From: Vicia villosa
Taxonomy: Eukaryota; Streptophyta; Magnoliopsida; Fabales; Fabaceae
Assembly (NCBI RefSeq): GCF_029867415.1
Contig: NW_026705481.1
Location: 372,001 to 436,000, forward strand
Length of the DNA: 64,000 bases
Direction: 5' to 3'
The translations under genes and the position numbers were made by a program. Under the pieces are notes generated by a model. The model made no database searches. It saw only the letters and a list, made by a program, of their open reading frames with translations, and was not told where the DNA came from. Below, piece after piece: positions 1 through 11,679 of the stretch (position 1 is the first letter of the stretch; each line of letters starts with the position of its first letter).

Positions 1-539
1 ATTAGATTTAATAAATTTATTTAAACGTGTGTAAATAATAATTTTGATACGTGTATAGATATATTAGATAGTTTCATAGGGATATTTGTGAATTTTTTTT
101 TTTAGGTTTTGAATGTACATTGTATGTTACACTAGCTAGACTTTATAATTCAACATAAATTCAATTAAGGTTTTGTTAATAAGTGATTCAATAAATTAAT
201 CTAACAATCAATATTAAATTAGGTGACATTTGATACAATTCAAATCAAATTAAAATTAAAGGAAAATGCTAACAAATATCCTTGAACACTAATTAAAAGA
301 TTAAAAAAAAGTAAGCTGGATATTCTTGATTAAAAACATATTAAAATGATAAATTTTTTAAAAAATAGATATATTCAATACATTAAAAACAAAAAATAAT
401 TAACTTTTTAAAAATAAAAAAAATTCTAGTTTTAATCCCATTTTCATTTTCTAGTTTTGATCGGTTTAATCTTACTTCGGTGTTATAACTTATGTGGCGT
501 TAGTTGTGGCTGAATAGTATTTGTACAATTCTCGCTTTT

Positions 540-1611
540 TCATTCTTCTCCAAATTAGGGTTCTACGCTTCATCTTGTTCCTCTTAATTCTTCACCACTG
601 AAATTCCTGGTTCGTATTCTGATTTTTCATTTCTTTTTCAACTATTCCTTTCTTTGTGATTTTTCAAAATATCTTCATTGTAGTACTCGTGAAATGCATC
701 TGAGGCAGCCGAGGCTATGATGCCGCCGGCAAGCGGCGGATCTCCTCCGTGCCTCGGTAATCGCGCTGCTATCGGCTGCGATTTACTATCTAGGATGATT
801 TTGAGATCTCTGGCGATTGGATCTTGTTTATTTCATGAATTTCAAAAATTAGTATTATTATCTATATGAAAAATTTATTAACATAAACGATTTTACAAGA
901 TTTGGTTACGAAAAGCAGTTATCTAGTTTTACTTCTTGCTTGTTGATTTCATGATTAATTGCATCGAATAGATGATAACTAATTAACTATGAAGCACGGA
1001 CACCTGAGAAACACGACACTGAGCCGTCAACACCGATAATAATTTTAATAACTGAAAAAACTAAACATAATCACAAGTGTTGGTTTTGGAAATCGACATA
1101 CGACATATACCCTCCTTTTTTCGTCGGTAATACGGAGAATGATATTGGCCTTTTAAAGCTTTAATAGACAAATGAACTGAATGAAGTAGTGTTATTCATA
1201 GTAGTTAAGATATAATTTAGATGATGTTTCTAGGAGGTAAATGCTTCACTCAATGCATTAGAATGAACTTTATCTTTAATTTTTGTTGCCTGTGTATTCG
1301 GTTATTTGTAATTCATCAAATACTCTTTATTCTAATGTTTATCATATCTTCTATTCTTGTGTAAGTCATTAGTTATGTATTAGTTTATACATTTATAGAT
1401 AATTAAGATACATGATTTTATTTGATGAATTGAAATTATGGATTCCATTTTTTATAATTAGTTATTTATATTGAGATAGTTCATGTGGAGAAGCTGCAAG
1501 ACTTTATAGAGGAAGCTTTATATGATTTGTCTGATTCATTTTTTTTTTCTTTTTCTTCTGCTTATGTTATAATGTTCAAATGAATTGAGTTTGGGTTGGA
1601 TTGCAATGCAG
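540..1611 (+). promoter_or_regulatory. Leader and 5'-UTR intron of the Yos1-like gene
   Basis: A pyrimidine-rich leader with the 'attagggtt' type motif common in plant leaders begins around 545-600. The Yos1-like start codon lies only 5 bases after a good 3' splice site (polypyrimidine stretch near 1540-1560, then tgcag ending at 1611), so an intron in the 5' UTR is likely. Two donors are possible: GT at 610, or the stronger-looking GTAAT after a GC-rich patch near 757. Transcript reads would decide. Positions 1-540 are AT-rich with no gene seen. Confidence 0.45.
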
Positions 1612-1615
1612 GGGA

Positions 1616-1849
1616 ATGGGATTGTGGACATTACTCGAGGGGTTACTACTTCTTGCAAATGCGCTAGCAATACTAAATGAGGACCGCTTTCTTGTCCCTA
1701 AAGGATGGGGTATGTCAGATTTTTCAGGAGGCAGGACAAAATCTTTCAAAGGCCAGATTATAGGTCTCATTTATGCGACTCAGTACCTAAGACTTCCTCT
1801 CATACTTTTTAACTCCATCTTCATTATTGTAAAGTTTGTTTCTGGGTGA
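1616..1849 (+). CDS. Yos1-like protein (IER3IP1 family), ER-Golgi transport
   Basis: A 77-residue protein starting MGLWTLLEGLLLLANALA and ending in FVSG. The family is short, about 75-80 residues, and this copy looks full length in one exon. Visible features are an N-terminal hydrophobic helix (residues about 3-21), a conserved central stretch containing NEDRF and the polar block SGGRTKSFKGQ, and a second hydrophobic segment to the C-terminus (about 50-76). In yeast, Yos1 forms part of the Yip1-Yif1 membrane complex needed for COPII vesicle transport from ER to Golgi; plant members are assumed to act alike. The ATG at 1616 is chosen because the reading frame upstream runs into the presumed 5'-UTR intron acceptor at 1610-1611 and because MGLW is the usual family start. 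No frameshift or stop is seen, and the gene appears functional. Confidence 0.88.
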   Translation: MGLWTLLEGLLLLANALAILNEDRFLVPKGWGMSDFSGGRTKSFKGQIIGLIYATQYLRLPLILFNSIFIIVKFVSG

Positions 1850-3324
1850 TGCTTAACAAGGTGAGATGTCAGAACTTATAGCTATGTCTGAACTTACATT
1901 CTCTTAATTTTGAGTGTGCAGATGGTAGATAGTAATAAAAATAGTTATGAAAAATATCTGTTGTTGTTGGAGTACTTTGAGTCACTAATGAATGAAATGT
2001 ATGCAAAATTTGTATGTTGTTGACTATTAAGACCTATGCTCTTCTTCCTACTTTTAGTTCAGTTCTATTTTGTTCTTTTTCTCTGCATAAGTTTTATTAC
2101 TCTATAATTTAGGCTCTTTAACTATTAAATATGACGATCTCTTGTGCATTAGTCAATTTTTAAGTATTTGTATTCTGGTTTTTTAATCTTCGCAATAACG
2201 GCTATTTTAAGGGGTCGCTGCTACACAATGCGATCCGAGATTAACAACGTAGATTAAAATAAAAGCTATATTTTTCTGAAAATGATATTATGAGCAGTAT
2301 AAGGGATACACTTCAATATAAGATGCAACACATTTACAAATTTTAAATGAACAGAGTTTAGTTAATTGGATTCTGTATTTAGGTCAATGCATGGTTTTTC
2401 AGTAATTCTTATTTCTTCCTTTCTGGTTGGAATAACTTAAAAGATTAACTCTAGCTACACACTCTCTTGTACACTTTTTATTATTAGGTAAATTTCACGT
2501 GATTCTCTTTATTTTAGATGTGTCTCACCAAATAGGTAATGAGACCCAGCTAATTTAGTGGTATCCACATGATTTTTTTAAACAATAACAAAAGTGTGTT
2601 ATATAGTGTGCTATTAGCATTATCTAGCTTGAAGTATGGTTGTTTTGCTACTTAGTTGGTAATAGGGAAGTCCAAATATCAAGCTAGTATGTTCAACAAG
2701 TCTTGAGCCATTAATGTCTACCTTATACAGTTTGAAGAGTTTGGTTGTTTATTTCTATTTCAAGGGGATTATACTGTAAGGTTTAACCGTTTAAGGGATG
2801 ATGTTTTTCCCTGATGTTTATTTTATCTTAATGGTTGCAGGTGCTGGAGTGTTTTATCCTAAGGTTTCAAGTGTTTTTAGGCAGGATAATTTGAGAAATT
2901 CTATTGTAAGAATATATACATTGAAAGTATCTCTTTTGGGATATTGATCCATTGATATTATTAGTCACAAAATCACGATTGCTACCATTACATATGCAGT
3001 CAGAATTGGAGATCAGTATTATTGTGACTTTAGCTGGCTAGGTGCTGTATTCATCTTTTAAGATTTAATTAAAATGGGCCAATGTCCTTGTATTATTTTC
3101 AATTGCTAATTGCTTGGTGATGTGTCCCAAACTGATTCTGCCAAACTCGCCAAATTATGGGATTTATAATTAAATTAATGACTTATAATAAGTTCATCAT
3201 TTTACAATTAATCTTTTAGGCTTTACTTGAGAGTTTGGAGGAGAAAGAAGACAAGGGCTTTGGGAGGAGTGATTAGAAGAGAAAATTAGATAAATTTTAA
3301 CTAATTTTAACTAATAACGTTCGT
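1850..3324 (+). other. Downstream flank of Yos1-like gene, no further gene seen
   Basis: AT-rich sequence that begins with the 3' UTR of the Yos1-like gene. No ORF of note occurs. A weak 3' splice-like site (gttgcag near 2840) could belong to an alternative 3'-UTR exon, but nothing supports it beyond the motif. Confidence 0.3.
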
Positions 3325-3740
3325 GGTACGACTAATAGAGGGTGGTGCTTTAGGGATCATTTGGGGAGATTCATCAGAGCAGGTGTAGCTTGGGATGTGG
3401 TCTTTTTTCTGTCCACGAAGCTGAAGCCATGGCTTTGAAGGAAGCAATCCAACATGCCATCTCCTCCCATTTCTCTTATGTTGTCTTTGAAAGCGATTGT
3501 CAATTAGTCGTAAATTCTATTAAAGCCAAGCATGTTGGCTCCTCTGAGTTTAGTTTTATAATTAAGTCTATTCAGAATTTGTTATGTTGTTTTCCGAACT
3601 TTGAGGTAAAGTTTATTAAGCGCCAAGCGAATTCGGTTGCCCATTCCTTAGCTAAGGCAGCCAATTTTTGGTCTAGGCGTAGTTTCCTTAATATGATACC
3701 TCCTTGTATTGAGATTGATTTGATGAATGAAAGCTCTTAA
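3325..3740 (+). pseudogene. RNase H-like (RVT_3) fragment of a non-LTR retroelement
   Basis: The reading frame at 3390-3740 contains VHEAEAMALKEAI, then VVFESDCQLVVNSI and later FIKRQANSVAHSLAKAA. These are the E, D and H/A-containing blocks of the plant RNase H-like domain found at the end of LINE polyproteins and in derived single-domain genes. A related stretch in another frame just upstream (about 3340-3396, reading RDHLGRFIRAGVAW) shows that a 1-base frameshift separates the two halves of the domain. No reverse transcriptase lies upstream. It is therefore a broken remnant, although the 3' part alone could be transcribed. An alternative is a decayed host RNase H-like gene. Confidence 0.65.
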
Positions 3741-4188
3741 GTTTGTTCCTGTGAAAAAAAAAAACTACTTATTATTAATATATTTTTAATACTTAGATTA
3801 TTCTAACAACAAAAATTGTATTAAGATTATATAATCTCTCAAAACTCTCTTTTAATATACTTTTTTTTAATTTCTTCAAATTAGAGGAATTTGTGATTCG
3901 AAGAAAAATAAACCCTCTATAGCCCTCTCTCAAATCCTAGTTAATTTCACTGTATTTTTCTTTTATGTTTTTGCTCCCTCCTCATCCTCAAAAATCTTGT
4001 GTCTTTTAAAGTATATGTCTGAGAGCATCTAATAATAAATGATGTTCTGTGCAATATGATTAATCAAATTCAAAGAATTGTGTCACTTATATAAAGTGAA
4101 TTACAAAACAAAGGTGTGTTAACAATGGATATTCTAAACATGTGTAATTTGGCTAATCAATTCCAAAGAATCGTGTCACTTGTATTAA

Positions 4189-4248
4189 ATCAAGTATACA
4201 CCAAAGGTAAAATATTCAATCAAGTATACACCAAAGGTAAAATATTCA
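4189..4248. repeat. Exact 30-bp tandem duplication
   Basis: The 30-base unit beginning atcaagtatacaccaaagg is present twice head to tail (4189-4218 and 4219-4248) with no difference, suggesting a recent slippage event. It lies in the interval downstream of the proline transporter gene. Confidence 0.85.
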
Positions 4249-4430
4249 AAGCGCGAAACAATTTTGTAGACATTAGTTCAGAAACCATACATGATGGTGT
4301 ATTTCCCAAATTTTAGAGTCTTTTAAGGAGCAAGTTGCGCTTAACAAAATATACAGGTGAATTATCCGATGTTAAAAGCAATTCATTTTTGTAATAAAAG
4401 CATACTTGAAAGCAAGATTCAACATCATTA

Positions 4431-4484
4431 GAATAGCTGAAAGAATAATAATACCAAAAAAAAAAAAAGAATAGCTGAAAGAAT
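4431..4484. repeat. 16-bp direct repeat flanking a short A-tract
   Basis: gaatagctgaaagaat occurs at 4431-4446 and again at 4469-4484, separated by aataatacc plus about 13 A residues. The arrangement, a direct repeat bracketing a tiny insert that ends in poly(A), resembles a target duplication made by a minimal retro-insertion. It falls in the presumed 3' UTR of the proline transporter. Confidence 0.5.
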
Positions 4485-4499
4485 ATGAATTTATTAAAA

Positions 4500-6959
4500 T
4501 CATAAATCGGCAAAAACATGATAAGTTTTGGAGTCTCGAGCAATAAGCCGTAGTGCTGCAATAGTTGCTGCAACAGACATGACGGCAAAGAAACAAATGT
4601 TGAGCCAATGCCATAGCTTTTGAGTGGATTTTAGTTTGTTCTTATTTGCCCTTAGGTACATATGGTGTGCAAGAATAAATGTAAGAGGAAATGTGCTTAT
4701 AGCTCCAGTAAGGCTCATGAAATCTCCAAGGAATGGCAAAAGAGCTGATACAAATGTGTTCAAAGCCATGTAGCCACCTCTGACCAAAACTCGAAATGAC
4801 AAATTCTTAAAAGCCAGAGCACTTCCTTTGATTCCATGTTTTGTATCCAAATACTCATACATTGGACTTGCAAATATCTACCAGAAAAGCATAAGAGAGG
4901 CTATTAGGATTTAGGACAGTGCAAAAGTAACAATGTTTTAAAGCAACAAAGTATTAGTTTAGAAGTTATCACATGCAATGCAATGACTGATTGAAGAAAG
5001 GCTGCAATATTGGCCAATGCCTTCACCCATATTGGACCATTGACATTATTCAACAAATAGGTTTCTGTTGAAGATCCATAAGCCCAGTAACCTGCGAATG
5101 TAACCAAATATAATGGCAAAACTCCGACGGTAAACTGAAAGTATAGGGCTTTCATCATGTTCTTGACAACGGGCTGTCTGATCGTCGCCTATTATTCAAA
5201 AATGGAAATGTTACGAGTTCACAAAAATATCCAGGAAGAAAAAAGTAATATGAGTTTTAATCATTCATCATACCTGTATCTCAGGAAGCATTCCTGTGTT
5301 ATACGCGAACACAAGATTTGCAGACGCTCCAATTGTTGTAAATATTTTACTTGTCGATTCCCCCGAAATACCATAATCTCGAGGTGGAGATTTTATTCCT
5401 AATAATAAACTGTTGATTAGTATGCAAATTCGCACTGAATTTACCAAGCATAGTGAAAAGCAATTGCTGTCAATGATTGATTACGTACAATTTCTAAAAA
5501 CATGAACATGAATAACAGAAAGAGCAATAAAACATTACCATCTTTTAGTGACAGTACAAGTGCTATGACAATGTATACGAGGCTTAAGACCGTTGAAAAT
5601 CCGAGCCAAACTCCAAGAGCTGAGAGATGAGGAATACAAATGGCAAACATTGCACACACAAGTCCAGCTATGGCAATAAAATGTGGAAGCTTCATCATAT
5701 CATCATCCCTAAATAGGACATAAACAGCCTGCACGATAAATAATAAACACGTTTAGGAAAAATTCTCAGCAGAAGATTTGTTGGACTATATCTATATGAT
5801 ATACAACCATTCATTCTATAATGTAATTATTTGTGATTGAAATTCTAGAAAACAGAAGATATATAATCGTTGGATTATGTTATGTTACCTTCAAAGCTGA
5901 ACCCGCCAAAATGATGTAGCCAGTATTTATCATGAAAAGATTGACATACTGCAGAGTCCATGTGAGTGAATATATTTTTTTACCTACAATGAAAACGGAA
6001 TAAACATAAGCAACTATGCTATGTTATGCTTATTTACACAACAAAATGACACGAAAAACACGTTTTTCGATCAAATATGCATCAGAATTCTCGATCCTGC
6101 AAAAAATTACAATTAAAATTGCTGATACAGTAATACTTGCAGTTGAGAAGCCATGAAAAACAAGAGAAAATCAACATTTTAGTCCTCAAATTGCCTCGGT
6201 CGGACAATTTAAGCCCTCAATTTCCAAAACAGCAATTTAGTCCTCTAAACTAAAGAAGAACTTTAGTCAATTTAGTACCTCAACAAAAATATCTCCTTAA
6301 GAAACATCCATCAAAATCGATGAAAAACCGCATACTCTGTAGCATTGACACTTGTGATCCAAGATCAAAGGTGAGTCTGGTATCAGAGTCATAAATTGTC
6401 CCAACACTTAAATATACACAATAAAAATCTCGATATCACGGCTTTAATTACAAGATACGAAAAGAATCAATATTAATGTATTATTATCTAGTTAAGGAGC
6501 ATAATATACCATATATAAATCCAGCAAGATCACGGTATCTAATATGTCTGGTTCCACCAAATTCATGAAGCATAGCAATAAGAGCATTTGCATAAAGAGA
6601 CACAGCAGTAGCAATAATCAAACCAACAACACCACCAATCCAACCCAAAGGAACCATAATGGTTCCTGAATATCCAAGCACATACGCGCTGTTAATTCCT
6701 GTCGTCAGCACAAACCCCACTTGAAACCATGAATCTGCACAAAAACAAAATCAAAAACAAAAACATAAAACAAAAATATTAGAAATAATAACTAATTTGG
6801 AATTACACGAAAATTAAGAAACAAAAATCGGAGAAATAATAAACCAGTGCTGATTTGATGAGCGGTGTTTGGGATTTGAACTTGAACATCGTCATCAATA
6901 TCAGGTAGCAGCGTGACGCTGTGCTGCTCCTCATCAACAGAAACGTTCTTCGCCGCCAG
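4500..6959 (-). CDS. Proline transporter (amino acid/auxin permease family), 7 exons
   Basis: Exons on the minus strand: 6959-6845, 6734-6510, 5983-5889, 5728-5539, 5398-5274, 5188-4973, 4877-4500. All introns are GT-AG and the exons sum to 1344 nt, exactly 447 codons plus TGA, close to the 440 or so of plant ProT proteins. Diagnostic stretches are [88 protein letters not shown] and [20 protein letters not shown], matching the plant ProT subgroup that carries proline, glycine betaine and GABA across the plasma membrane with protons. About ten or eleven hydrophobic segments follow an acidic, soluble N-terminus ([18 protein letters not shown]). No in-frame ATG exists in exon 1 or the leader; the likely first codon is CTG at 6959-6957, followed by GCGGCGAAG as is typical after plant starts. 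The family call is firm; whether the gene is translated is open. Confidence 0.88.
5984..6509. other. Largest intron of the proline transporter, with repeat-like patch
   Basis: This 526-bp intron contains a patch at about 6178-6300 with phrases (tttagtcctcaaattgcc, aatttaagccctcaatttcc, agtcctctaaac) that repeat in varied form and are typical of the ends of legume MULE-like or MITE insertions. No clear element boundary or target duplication was found. Confidence 0.35.
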
Positions 6960-7040
6960 CGTGAATCTCGCTCGTAAAACGGTTAGAATAAAATCGAAAA
7001 TGGTGTGAAGAAATGGACTACTAGGAGTAGTGAAGAGCCA

Positions 7041-7051
7041 TAAATATATAG
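7041..7051 (-). promoter_or_regulatory. TATA box of the proline transporter gene
   Basis: On the minus strand the sequence reads ctatatattta. It lies about 85 bp upstream of the CTG at 6959, so a start of transcription near 7015 would give a leader of about 55 nt. The next ATG downstream of this box (minus strand, 7040) opens only a six-codon frame. That spacing argues against a missing upstream coding exon if this is the true promoter. Confidence 0.5.
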
Positions 7052-7459
7052 TTGTTTGGTTTCCACTTGAATGAAGCTATGGTTTGTTTGTTTCGTACCC
7101 TAGTTGTTATTGGGTTGGGTCCCACAACTTTTTTCGGTTCTTTTTTTTTTTTTTTTTGGCTTTATACCACCGGTTTAGTCCGGTTCGGGGGCGAGTTCTG
7201 GCATACTTTTTTCGGTTCTTAATCGTAGAGCCCAACGAGGTTTCTAATTTCTATTTTGTATGTTTTATTGCTTTATGCGTAATGCGTGTGTGTATTATAT
7301 AGTTATAGTTATTTAATTAACTCTTTAATTTTCTAATTACATGATTGAGAAAGGTTATTCCAATCCATTTTAATGACGTAAATACGGGGACATGGTATAT
7401 GCATGAATTCGTGATTTAAATTTGTGAAAGTGTACCTCCACAAAACATCCAATCATATA
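7052..7459. other. Upstream region of the proline transporter, no gene seen
   Basis: Moderately AT-rich upstream DNA with a 17-base T tract near 7141. No supported coding region. Upstream control elements of the transporter may lie here, but no specific site was recognised. Confidence 0.3.
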
Positions 7460-7913
7460 CAGGTCCGTCTTGATATTTTAGAAGTTCAAGATAAATAATA
7501 AATATAAATTTTTAATAATTTTCTCTCTCAAAAGAACATCATCTATTTATATTGTAAATAATACCAACAACTTTAAACTTAATCATTTATTTGTATAACT
7601 AACCTAAAAAATATAATATACTTATTAATATTTAGTAGCAAGGTCGTATCAAATAATTTGGAGACCCTGTTCCACTTTTAAAAGTCAAAAGAAATGAAAA
7701 GAATTTAGAAAAGTTATATTTTATTTTAGCTGTAATTAACATTAGAATTTTTTTAAAAAAAACTATCTATAAACATTTCAGTGCATGATCTAAGCAATAT
7801 TCTTGCAATTGATGTTGCATGCATTTACTTTTTAAAATTGTAGTTTTTTCTTTTACTCATTTAACAAAAAAAAAATACTTTATTGAAAATATGACTCATA
7901 CTAATAAGATTTT

Positions 7914-8096
7914 GAGTTTAATTGCTATGAACTGCCAGTATAAAAATTTTTACACCAACACTGCATCATAACCATTCAATCGTATTATTTTAAAAAAAAT
8001 TAAAATAAAAGTCAAATATTAATAACTTATCAACGGTTGTGATTAACTGATAGTGTAAAACTTCTTTACACTGTCAGTGCATTTCAATTAAATTCT
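7914..8096. mobile_element. MITE with inverted repeats, nested in the hAT-like element
   Basis: The two ends are imperfect inverted repeats of about 45 bp: the left reads tttaattgctatgaactgcc then ccagtataaaaatttttac, the right end reads actgtcagtgcatttcaat preceded by agtgtaaaac. Paired 'tttacactgtcagtgc' ends of this kind are a familiar legume MITE type. No coding capacity. Confidence 0.55.
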
Positions 8097-8227
8097 AAGA
8101 TTTTTTGTATTTTGTTTCATGTAATATATATAATATTAATAAAAGAAGTATTTTAATTAATAAATAAACAAACAAAAATATAATAATATTTTACAAATTT
8201 TTTTTTAGTTCTCTCAAATCATTAGAT

Positions 8228-8334
<107 letters not shown>

Positions 8335-9098
8335 TTAAAGTTATGAGATTTTTAATATTTTTTAGAGAATATGATAAATACTTTATGATTTTATTAGAGT
8401 TGATATAGTAGTGTGACGAAAGTCAAACTAATTAAAATAATTAAAGGACCTTAAAAATACTCTGGTAGACTAGATTACTATTGTTAAAAAATCTTTTAAA
8501 TCTATTAATTTAATTTATATATATTTAAAAAATAATACTATTAATATTAAACAAATTATATGATTCTAAAATACACAAAATAATATATCTTTTCATATAA
8601 AAAATAATAATAAATTAACTACATATAACAATGTATTATATTTTATCATAAAAGTTTAATAATAAACTTTAAAATATTTATTTGTAAAATATTAATATTA
8701 TTTAAAATTTATGCTTAAAAAAATGAAATAAAACTAAAATTTAAGAAAAGTATTTTTTGGCAGCTTTTGAAATAAAATTAAGAAAAAGTATCCCATTTGC
8801 CTCTTTAAGGGGTTGAACCCACGCCCAAGTTAAATAATACTTTACGATTATTTAACTCGCCATTTATATTAATATTTAGTTTTATATTATTTTAAGCCCA
8901 AACTCAAAATTATGAGGTCACTAATTTTTGGAGGCCCTGAATTATTGGTTTGATTGTCCTGGTCCAGGGTCGACCCTGTTCATATATAATATAATGATAT
9001 AGTGATAATGATAATGATTGACTTAATTAAGAGGAGAGTTGAATTTAGTATTTAAAATTTGTGATTTTTTTTATTTATATTTTTTCTGATTAAGATCG

Positions 9099-11679
9099 TG
9101 TTAGTAATTTAGTATGAATTAATTGCAACAATAATAAATAATAAAAGTAATTAACAGCAATTAAATGGATAGATTAGAGAGATTGCATCCGAGATTTACA
9201 CAGGTTTGGCCGAACGTTGATCTAGTCCTATCTCTAAGAGGCCTTCTTAAGAGTTTGACTATACACTTTAAGTTTTTGAAGGTTGTGCCCAAAAACCTTT
9301 ATACAAGTTGATTTTGAGATTTTTACCAGCTTGTCCCCAACGACAACTATTTTTTTAACACATACTAAGCTAGAACTTTCTTAGAGATTTTTCAGGCTGG
9401 TCTCTATAGTCAAAAGTAGAACTTTTTCGGCAAAACTCAAATATTTTAAGACTGGTTTATCTCACGAACCAAACTTAATTCTCTTACAACTGTCGCACTC
9501 TCAAGAATTAGACAAACATCACGACCACTTACAAAAATTCTTCCTCACAAGTAAAGTTTCACTTACTAGCACTAAGGTCATTTAAAGGGAAAGAAATATT
9601 TTCTAGAAAGAGAAAGAAGAAAATTAGAGAAATAAATTTCAAAGAAAATGTAAATCATTGGAAAGTGGTGGGTAAAGAAGTATAGGCGAACCTCCTTTAT
9701 ATGGGAGTTGGAAAATCCAAAAACGAAAAATAATCCATGAGCCGAATTAATGAGCCAATCAATTGGCACAAAGCTCCAATCGATTGACCAACTCATTTTT
9801 AATCTATTAGCAAGCCCAATTAGAAAATATTGGATATAGAGCCGTTGCAAGTCTATAATGTGTTGTCTTAGTCGTTTGGTTATTTGCCAATTGATTGACA
9901 TAACTTACCCATCAATTAGTCAGTTGAAAAATAATTTAGAAAAGGTTTGGATATCACTTTAATCACTTAGCTTGCCTTAGAAAATAATTTGTAAGATAAA
10001 AAACATTTGAAAAGATATTTTTAGGTGTGTGTATGTGAGTTTTCTTAGTACTTATAAGCTACTTCCTTATATTTACAATACTTGGATCACTCAGACAGAC
10101 ATACACACATGATCTGACGAGCTTTCCCACTTTATTTGAGGCTTCAAGATTCTTTGCTAGATTGTTTATGATCTTATAAGCACTTTGATATTGAGTCTCC
10201 TTTTATTGATGAGGTATGTGATGTTTCTCTAGTTAGATCTCCATCATCAAGGTTAAAAGTTGTTGCTACCGATTTTAATAATCGTTGTCGTCCTTAAAAC
10301 TTTAGATGGATCTTCTGCAGGATTTCTAGCTTAATACTTGCAAGCACATAGATCTATATTCTTCTCCTTTTTTATGATGACAATGCATCTCTCAGGGAGG
10401 TGGTAAGAGAAATAACATAAATATTTTTGGAGTGATTAGACTCCCTCTCAATTTGATAGAGATTATATTATGCTCACTTTGAAAGTATACTTTTCCCTCT
10501 TTGTCGAAATCAAAAAGGTGAATAATAATTAAAGCACATAGATCCCATGTAAAAGGAACAAATTATCATATAAAGATGAACACGAGCAGTCCAAGTTACG
10601 GCATAAAAAATAAGATCTAAGATCTTATTTCTCTCCATATAAGGTAGCATCCAGCTTTGAAATCAACCAGTAGGTATGCTTTGGAAAACTTATTCCCTTT
10701 AATTCTTTCTCGAACATAACTCAGAAGTCCTTGAAGCTTTATGAACCGGGAGGAAATTTTGGAGTTTACTTCTTTCTTACTCAGATTTTTCCAAGGGATA
10801 ATTATTTCCCCTTAGGACTGTTTTGGACAACCTTTTTTTAGTCTCCTTAGGCCTTATATTAGTATTGGGCTCTAGGTTTTAACAGTACTTTGCTCCATAA
10901 ACACTTAAAAGCTCACCAAAGGTTAGTAAGAAAATAAATTTACTAAGCGATTAATAAATCACTTATTGGATAATCAATCAGAGTTTTCCAATTTTGCAAT
11001 ATCTATTAAGTGTACTACTTCAAAGTCTCAAGGTAATTTGAGAAACTTCCTCTTTCGACAAACCATCATCTATTAACGTTAACACCTTGACCACATACGT
11101 TGAATAACACCATCAATGTCTTGATCAAATCCATTAGGATTGACAATCGCCACTAGGTAATCACTTCTTCTCGTATACCCAAGAAAGACCCTCTCATTTT
11201 TTGATTTTAGTCTGCATCACATCAGAAACATCCTTGCACAAGGATTCATTAGTAGCATTGAATCGATACAAATAACATGCACAAAAAGGAAGTGCTTTGT
11301 TTTGAATCAATGTTGTATCATTCTTCCTTCTTAGAAACTTGTTTTCAAGCAGAGAATAATATATTTTTTTAATAAAACAGAGAGAATGATACTTCCTTAT
11401 GGATGTAATAGTTCAAGAATGCACTCGTTTCATCCATTTGGAAGATTTTACGAAATTGCACGAGAAAGCTAGCACCATCCTTATGGCTTCTTCATTGAGA
11501 TATATGATTTGTTGTTGATTGTAATCTTTTTTAACGAGTATTGTTTTATTTCTCTAGACATTTCCAAACACAACAATCTTGTTACAAAAGATTCATTAAG
11601 GTTCCAATCAGTCAACTAGCTTTGGGAACAAGTTCCCAGCCCTTGTTTCTCTCTAATTGATTTAACCTTTCTTGCATAA
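9099..11679 (-). mobile_element. Ty1/copia relic, reverse strand, LTR and 3' pol part
   Basis: On the minus strand a copia polyprotein can be followed despite many stops. Near 11460-11370 it reads QMDETSAFLNYYIHKEV (the RT block usually MDVKSAFLNG), and near 11270-11190 it reads FNATNESLCKDVSDVMQT (downstream of the DDI motif). The 3' end is an LTR-like region: TG at 9099-9100 on the plus strand corresponds to the LTR end AACA on the minus strand, and a TATA-like catataaagg lies near 9695 (minus strand). The upstream half of RT lies at 15229-15405, beyond the solo LTR inserted at 11680. Codons are heavily decayed. Confidence 0.65.

Noticed and set aside
5157..5402. Plus-strand 81-codon frame
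   Set aside because: It is the complement of proline transporter exons 4 and 5 and their intron; the minus-strand protein is clearly the real one.
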